From contig NZ_RXLQ01000028.1 of assembly GCF_003953935.1 (NCBI RefSeq), positions 1 to 49,177 of the forward strand: DNA of 49,177 nucleotides. Direction: 5' to 3'. Source of the stretch: Massilia atriviolacea. GTDB taxonomy: Bacteria; Pseudomonadota; Gammaproteobacteria; Burkholderiales; Burkholderiaceae_D. Position 1 is the first letter of the stretch. Each line of letters starts with the position of its first letter. Positions 45,301 to 49,177 of this stretch are shown piece by piece. Made by a program: the position numbers and the translations under genes. The notes beneath the pieces are model-generated. The model ran no database searches. It was not told the DNA's origin and was given only the letters and a program-made list of their open reading frames with translations.

Positions 45301-45334
45301 CGTCGTTCCCGCCTGCGCGGGAACGACGGTTTTA
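45301..45334 (+). terminator. Intrinsic terminator after ptsI
   Basis: A perfect 12-bp stem CGTCGTTCCCGC/GCGGGAACGACG (45301-45312, 45317-45328) with a CTGC loop is followed by GTTTTAAG. A second copy of the left arm (CGTCGTTCCC) occurs 21 bp earlier at 45280. The stem sequence resembles short palindromes dispersed in related genomes, so it may also be a repeat. Confidence 0.75.
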
Positions 45335-45366
45335 AGTTTAGCCGTTTTATCCATTTTTAGAATCTC

Positions 45367-46521
45367 ATGTCATCCATTGGAATAGTCTCCCCGCAAGCGA
45401 TGCGCTTTGCCGAACCGCTGCGGTTGCAGGGCGGCGGCGCCCTGGCCGAGTACACCCTGGTGTACGAAACCTACGGCACCCTGAACGCCGACAAATCGAA
45501 CGCGGTGCTGGTCTGCCACGCCCTGAACGCTTCGCACCACGTGGCCGGCACCTACGAGGGCGACCCGAAAAGCACCGGCTGGTGGAACAATATGGTCGGT
45601 CCGGGCAAGCCGCTCGACACCGACCGCTTCTTCGTCATCGGCGTCAACAACCTCGGCTCCTGCTTCGGCTCGACCGGCCCGATGCACCCGAATCCCGCCA
45701 CCGGCAAACCGTACGGCGCCTCCTTCCCCGTGGTGACGGTCGAAGACTGGGTCGCCGCGCAGGCGCGCCTGGCCGACGCCCTCGGGATTGCGCAATTCGC
45801 CGCCGTCATGGGCGGCTCGCTCGGCGGCATGCAGGCGCTCGCGTGGAGCATCATGTTCCCCGATCGCCTGCGCCACTGCGTCGTGATCGCCTCCACCGCC
45901 AAGCTGTCGGCGCAGAATATCGCCTTCAACGACGTGGCGCGCCAGGCCATCCTGTCGGACCCGGATTACCGTGGCGGCGACTTCTACGCGCATGGCGTGG
46001 TGCCCAAGAACGGCCTGCGCGTGGCGCGCATGGTCGGCCACATCACCTACCTGTCGAACGACGACATGGCCGAAAAATTCGGCCGCAAGCTGCGTAACGC
46101 GGCCGAGAACAACGACTACAAATTCGACTTCGGCATCGACTTCGAAATCGAATCCTACCTGCGCTACCAGGGCGACAAGTTCTCGGAATACTTCGACGCC
46201 AATACCTACCTCCTGATCACCAAGGCGCTCGACTACTTCGATCCGGCGCGCGAATTCGGCGGCTCGCTCACCCGCGCGCTGGCCGGCACCAGGGCCGACT
46301 TCTTCGTCGCCTCGTTCACCACCGACTGGCGCTTTTCGCCGGAGCGCTCGCGCGAGATCGTCGAGGCCCTGGTCTGCAACCGGCGCCGCGTCACCTATGC
46401 CGAAATCGATGCGCCGCACGGCCACGACGCCTTCCTGCTCGAAGACGAGCGTTACATGAACATGGTGCGCGCCTACTACCAGCGCATCTGGGAAGCCATG
46501 CCGGTGAAAGGACAAGCATGA
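45367..46521 (+). CDS. metX: Homoserine O-acyltransferase MetX
   Basis: The 384-aa alpha/beta hydrolase-fold enzyme activates homoserine for methionine synthesis, by acetyl or succinyl transfer. The nucleophile is S151 in [14 protein letters not shown]. The oxyanion segment is [13 protein letters not shown], and the triad is completed by an aspartate and the histidine in [11 protein letters not shown]. Substrate choice (acetyl versus succinyl) cannot be read reliably. Its last bases overlap metW (ATGA), the standard metX-metW pair. Confidence 0.95.
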   Translation: MSSIGIVSPQAMRFAEPLRLQGGGALAEYTLVYETYGTLNADKSNAVLVCHALNASHHVAGTYEGDPKSTGWWNNMVGPGKPLDTDRFFVIGVNNLGSCFGSTGPMHPNPATGKPYGASFPVVTVEDWVAAQARLADALGIAQFAAVMGGSLGGMQALAWSIMFPDRLRHCVVIASTAKLSAQNIAFNDVARQAILSDPDYRGGDFYAHGVVPKNGLRVARMVGHITYLSNDDMAEKFGRKLRNAAENNDYKFDFGIDFEIESYLRYQGDKFSEYFDANTYLLITKALDYFDPAREFGGSLTRALAGTRADFFVASFTTDWRFSPERSREIVEALVCNRRRVTYAEIDAPHGHDAFLLEDERYMNMVRAYYQRIWEAMPVKGQA

Positions 46522-47132
46522 ATTTCGAAGACCTCTCCAGCCTGCGCCCCGACCTGGCCTTTATCGCGCACTGGGTGCCGCAACAGGCGCACGTGCTCGA
46601 CGTGGGCTGCGGCGACGGCGCCATGCTGCGCTATCTCCAGAGCGGCAAGGGCTGCACCGGCTACGGCATCGAAATCGCCGACGACTCGCTGCTGGCCAGC
46701 GCGCGGCGCGGCATCAACGTGATCCAGCAGGACATGGAAAAAGGCCTCGGCCTGTTTTCCGATAATTCCTTCGACACGGTCCTGTGCCTGTCGTCGCTGC
46801 AGATGATGCAGCACGTCGAGGCGCTGCTGCGCGATATCGTGCGGGTCGGGAGCGAGGCGATCGTCTCCTTCCCCAATTTTGCCTACTGGCCGCACCGGGT
46901 GGCGCTGCTCAAGGGCCGCATGCCGGTCTCCAAGTCGCTGCCGTACCAGTGGTACGACACGCCCAACGTGCGCTGCGCAACCATCTACGATTTCGAGGAA
47001 CTGGCGGAAGAATGCGGCCTCGAAGTGCTGGAGCGGGTCGCGCTGGCCGACGGCAAGCCGGTCTCGTTCCTGCCCAACCTGCGCGGCAGCCTGGCGGTAT
47101 TCCGGCTGCGCAAAAAGTCGCGGCCGGCGTAG
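46518..47132 (+). CDS. metW: Methionine biosynthesis protein MetW
   Basis: The 204-aa protein has a SAM-methyltransferase-like fold with [14 protein letters not shown] (motif I). It also has the family-specific segments [24 protein letters not shown] and [20 protein letters not shown]. MetW is required with MetX for homoserine acyltransferase activity in many proteobacteria. The 4-bp overlap with metX indicates coupled translation. Confidence 0.93.
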   Translation: MNFEDLSSLRPDLAFIAHWVPQQAHVLDVGCGDGAMLRYLQSGKGCTGYGIEIADDSLLASARRGINVIQQDMEKGLGLFSDNSFDTVLCLSSLQMMQHVEALLRDIVRVGSEAIVSFPNFAYWPHRVALLKGRMPVSKSLPYQWYDTPNVRCATIYDFEELAEECGLEVLERVALADGKPVSFLPNLRGSLAVFRLRKKSRPA

Positions 47133-47221
47133 GCGGCCGGCGGCATGATGCATATCGTGTGCGAGTTTACGCAATTTCCTGCGATGATGATGTTATCAAA
47201 TACACAGCACGGACACCTTCC

Positions 47222-48127
47222 ATGAAACAAATCAAACCAATCTTGCTGGCCGTTACGCTGAGCCTGGCGACCGTCGCCAGCGCCCAGCAAGCGCTGCCGG
47301 CGCCCATCAAAAAAGACGCGGCGGCGGTGCAGGACGGCATCCAGGTGCGGCCGATGCCGCGCTACCGCGTGCTGGCCTCGGCCGAACGCATGGACGAGGA
47401 AGCGGCGCAGCAATACACGCAACTGATGGGCCAGGCCCAGCAGAAGGGCGCGCTGGTGCCCGACAACCATCCGCAGGTGGTGCGCCTGCGCGCCATCGCC
47501 AAGCGCATCATTCCCTACGCGACGCGCTGGAATCCGGAAGCGGCCAAGTGGAAGTGGCAGGTCAACCTGCTCGAATCGGACCAGGTGAACGCGTTTTGCA
47601 TGCCGGGCGGGCGGATCGCGTTTTTCAGCGGCATCCTGACCAGGCTGAACCTGACCGACGATGAAGTGGCGGCCATCATGGGCCACGAAATTTCGCACGC
47701 GCTGCGCGAGCACGGGCGCGAGCAGACGGTCAAGTCGACCGCGACCAACGTCGGCGCGCGCCTGGGCGGCGCGATCATCGCGTCCGTGTTCGGCGTCGAT
47801 CCGAATATGACCGACACCATCGCCCAGTACGGCGCGCAGTTCGCCTCGCTCAAATTTTCGCGCGACGACGAACGCGAAGCCGACCTGATCGGCCTGGACC
47901 TGGCCGCGCGCGCCGGCTTCGACCCGCGCGCCGGCGTCATCCTGTGGCAAAAAATGGCGGCGCAAAACAATGGCGCGCCGCCGGCCTGGCTCTCGACCCA
48001 CCCGGGCGGCAAGGAACGCATCCGCCAGATGGAGGCGCACATGAACGTGCTGCTGCCGCTGTACGCGCGCAGCAAGAACACCTCGGTGGCGCAACTGCCG
48101 CCGTACCGCACGGCCGCGCTCAGGTAA
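47222..48127 (+). CDS. M48 family metallopeptidase, periplasmic
   Basis: The 301-aa protein has a signal peptide (cleavage near ASA, residue 21) and the M48 zinc site HEISH at 155-159 (MGHEISHALREH). The third ligand region is DEREADLIGLDLAARAGFDP. The CMPGGRIAFFSGIL segment is typical of the BepA/LoiP-like periplasmic group that removes misfolded outer-membrane proteins. No TPR domain is seen, so it resembles LoiP more than BepA. The next gene begins at the base after its stop. Confidence 0.9.
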   Translation: MKQIKPILLAVTLSLATVASAQQALPAPIKKDAAAVQDGIQVRPMPRYRVLASAERMDEEAAQQYTQLMGQAQQKGALVPDNHPQVVRLRAIAKRIIPYATRWNPEAAKWKWQVNLLESDQVNAFCMPGGRIAFFSGILTRLNLTDDEVAAIMGHEISHALREHGREQTVKSTATNVGARLGGAIIASVFGVDPNMTDTIAQYGAQFASLKFSRDDEREADLIGLDLAARAGFDPRAGVILWQKMAAQNNGAPPAWLSTHPGGKERIRQMEAHMNVLLPLYARSKNTSVAQLPPYRTAALR

Positions 48128-49036
48128 ATGGGACGCCAGGCCGACGCCAACGCGCACGTTCCGCTGCCCATCCGCGATGGCGTCGCGCCCAGCTATGTGT
48201 GGCTCGACGCCACCCCGGCCGGCGCTGCGCTGGCTTTTCTGACATCGCATTTTGCCAAGGTGGGGGAGGCGCTCTGGCGCGACCGCATGGCGCGCGGCGA
48301 GGTGGTCGACGCCGGCGGCAACGTACTCGGGCCCGACAGCGTGCTCAAGCGCGGCATGCGCATCTGGTATTACCGCGAGCTCGACGCCGAAACGCCGATT
48401 CCTTTCGAGGAACAGATCCTGTATCAGGACGCGCACCTGCTGGTGGTCGACAAGCCGCATTTCCTGCCGATGACGCCCGGTGGACGCTTCCTGCACGAAA
48501 CCTTACTGGTGCGGCTGAAGAACAAGACGGGGCTGGCGCATCTCACCCCGATCCACCGGCTGGACCGCGAAACGGCCGGGGTGGTGATCTTTTCGCACCA
48601 GGCAGCGACCCGCGGCGCCTACCAGTCGCTGTTCCAGAAGCGCAGCGTGCAGAAGGAATACGAAGCGCTGGCCGCGCCCTTGCCGTCGCTCGATTTTCCG
48701 CTGGTGCACCGCAGCCGCATGGTGGAAGGACATCCGTTTTTCCGCATGCAGGAGGTCGAGGGCGAAGCGAATTCGGAAAGCGTGATCGATGTGATCGCGC
48801 CCCAGGGCGATGCCATGCTGTACCGCCTGCAGCCGCATACGGGGCGCAAGCACCAGTTGCGCGTGCACATGGCCGCGCTGGGCGCGCCGATCGTGAACGA
48901 TGGGTTCTATCCCGAGGCGCTGCCGTGCAAGGGCGACGATTTCGCCAATCCGCTCAAGCTGCTGGCGCGCTCGATCCGCTTCGACGACCCTTTGACGGGG
49001 GAAGCGCGCCGCTTCGAGAGCGCGCGCGTCCTGTAG
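48128..49036 (+). CDS. RluA-family pseudouridine synthase
   Basis: The 302-aa enzyme isomerises uridine to pseudouridine in RNA. The catalytic aspartate is D146 in HLTPIHRLDRETAGVVIF. Other family motifs are LLVVDKPHFLPMTPGG and LYRLQPHTGRKHQLRVHMAAL (RTHQ-like). An N-terminal S4-like region (SHFAKVGEALWRDRMARGEV) is present in reduced form. The RNA target cannot be told. The ATG follows the M48 stop directly. Confidence 0.88.
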   Translation: MGRQADANAHVPLPIRDGVAPSYVWLDATPAGAALAFLTSHFAKVGEALWRDRMARGEVVDAGGNVLGPDSVLKRGMRIWYYRELDAETPIPFEEQILYQDAHLLVVDKPHFLPMTPGGRFLHETLLVRLKNKTGLAHLTPIHRLDRETAGVVIFSHQAATRGAYQSLFQKRSVQKEYEALAAPLPSLDFPLVHRSRMVEGHPFFRMQEVEGEANSESVIDVIAPQGDAMLYRLQPHTGRKHQLRVHMAALGAPIVNDGFYPEALPCKGDDFANPLKLLARSIRFDDPLTGEARRFESARVL

Positions 49037-49177
49037 CGCTGGCGCGCTAAGTACTTGACCGGAAATAAATGTGAGTTTTGGCAAACAGAAACGGATGCGG
49101 TGCAAGGCGGCGAGTGCGCGGCAGTGCGAGCACTGCAAGCAGGAGCCAACGCAGCAACGCGCCGGTTCTGGCAGCCA
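49037..49177. other. Window end, non-coding, with a perfect short palindrome
   Basis: GCAGTGC-GA-GCACTGC (49121-49136) forms a 7-bp hairpin within a GC-rich stretch after the pseudouridine synthase. No gene start is visible. The sequence looks like a dispersed intergenic repeat, but only one copy lies in the window. Confidence 0.35.

Overview
The window is high-GC DNA from a betaproteobacterium, most likely an Oxalobacteraceae member of the Massilia/Duganella/Janthinobacterium type. That placement is inferred from gene content: the glnK-amt, gshA/gshB, EIIA-HPr-PtsI, metX-metW block, a TorF-type porin, UbiK, DUF1840, large TonB receptors and a PEP-CTERM protein. No rRNA, tRNA, CRISPR array, prophage or intact insertion sequence was seen.

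Layout. 1-6.3 kb: a hypothetical gene, a neurotransmitter-type sodium symporter, and an OmpR-type two-component pair directly followed by a lipid A phosphoethanolamine transferase (eptA). Four direct-repeat half-sites at exact 11-bp phase lie in front of eptA, and a collapsed PAP2 phosphatase lies behind it. 6.3-14 kb: DUF3455 protein, lysophospholipase-like hydrolase, DUF1840 protein, then a leftward run of lipoprotein, MFS carrier, ABC ATPase and ABC permease, a methyltransferase and a metallophosphoesterase. 14-19.6 kb: a 0.68-kb structured intergenic region, a large TonB receptor with a clear terminator, a small hypothetical gene and comM.

19.6-25.1 kb is visibly more AT-rich and looks acquired. 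It holds a two-gene cassette: an OLD-type AAA+TOPRIM nuclease (768 aa) overlapping a UvrD-like helicase (651 aa). This is the Gabija (GajAB) architecture, here with a long nuclease. It is followed by 500 bp without genes and by the stump of a PIN-domain (VapC-type) toxin. 25.1-34.6 kb: an SRPBCC protein, TerC, a hibernation factor and a divergent NhaR-like regulator, a gene split by a one-base frameshift, and an iron-uptake cassette (esterase, TonB receptor, AraC-type regulator) with a Fur-like box.

34.8-49 kb is mostly conserved chromosome: ubiK; the nitrogen operon torF-glnK-amt with a sigma-54 promoter and two NtrC-type sites; glutathione synthesis; the regulatory PTS; methionine synthesis (metX-metW); an M48 protease and an RluA-type pseudouridine synthase. 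Two accessory genes interrupt it: a predicted HEXXH metalloprotease-like protein between amt and gshA, and a PEP-CTERM protein between gshA and gshB.

The best candidates for something new are the extended Gabija-like cassette, the phased operator in front of eptA, and the HEXXH protein. All function calls come from reading motifs by eye; no database search was possible.
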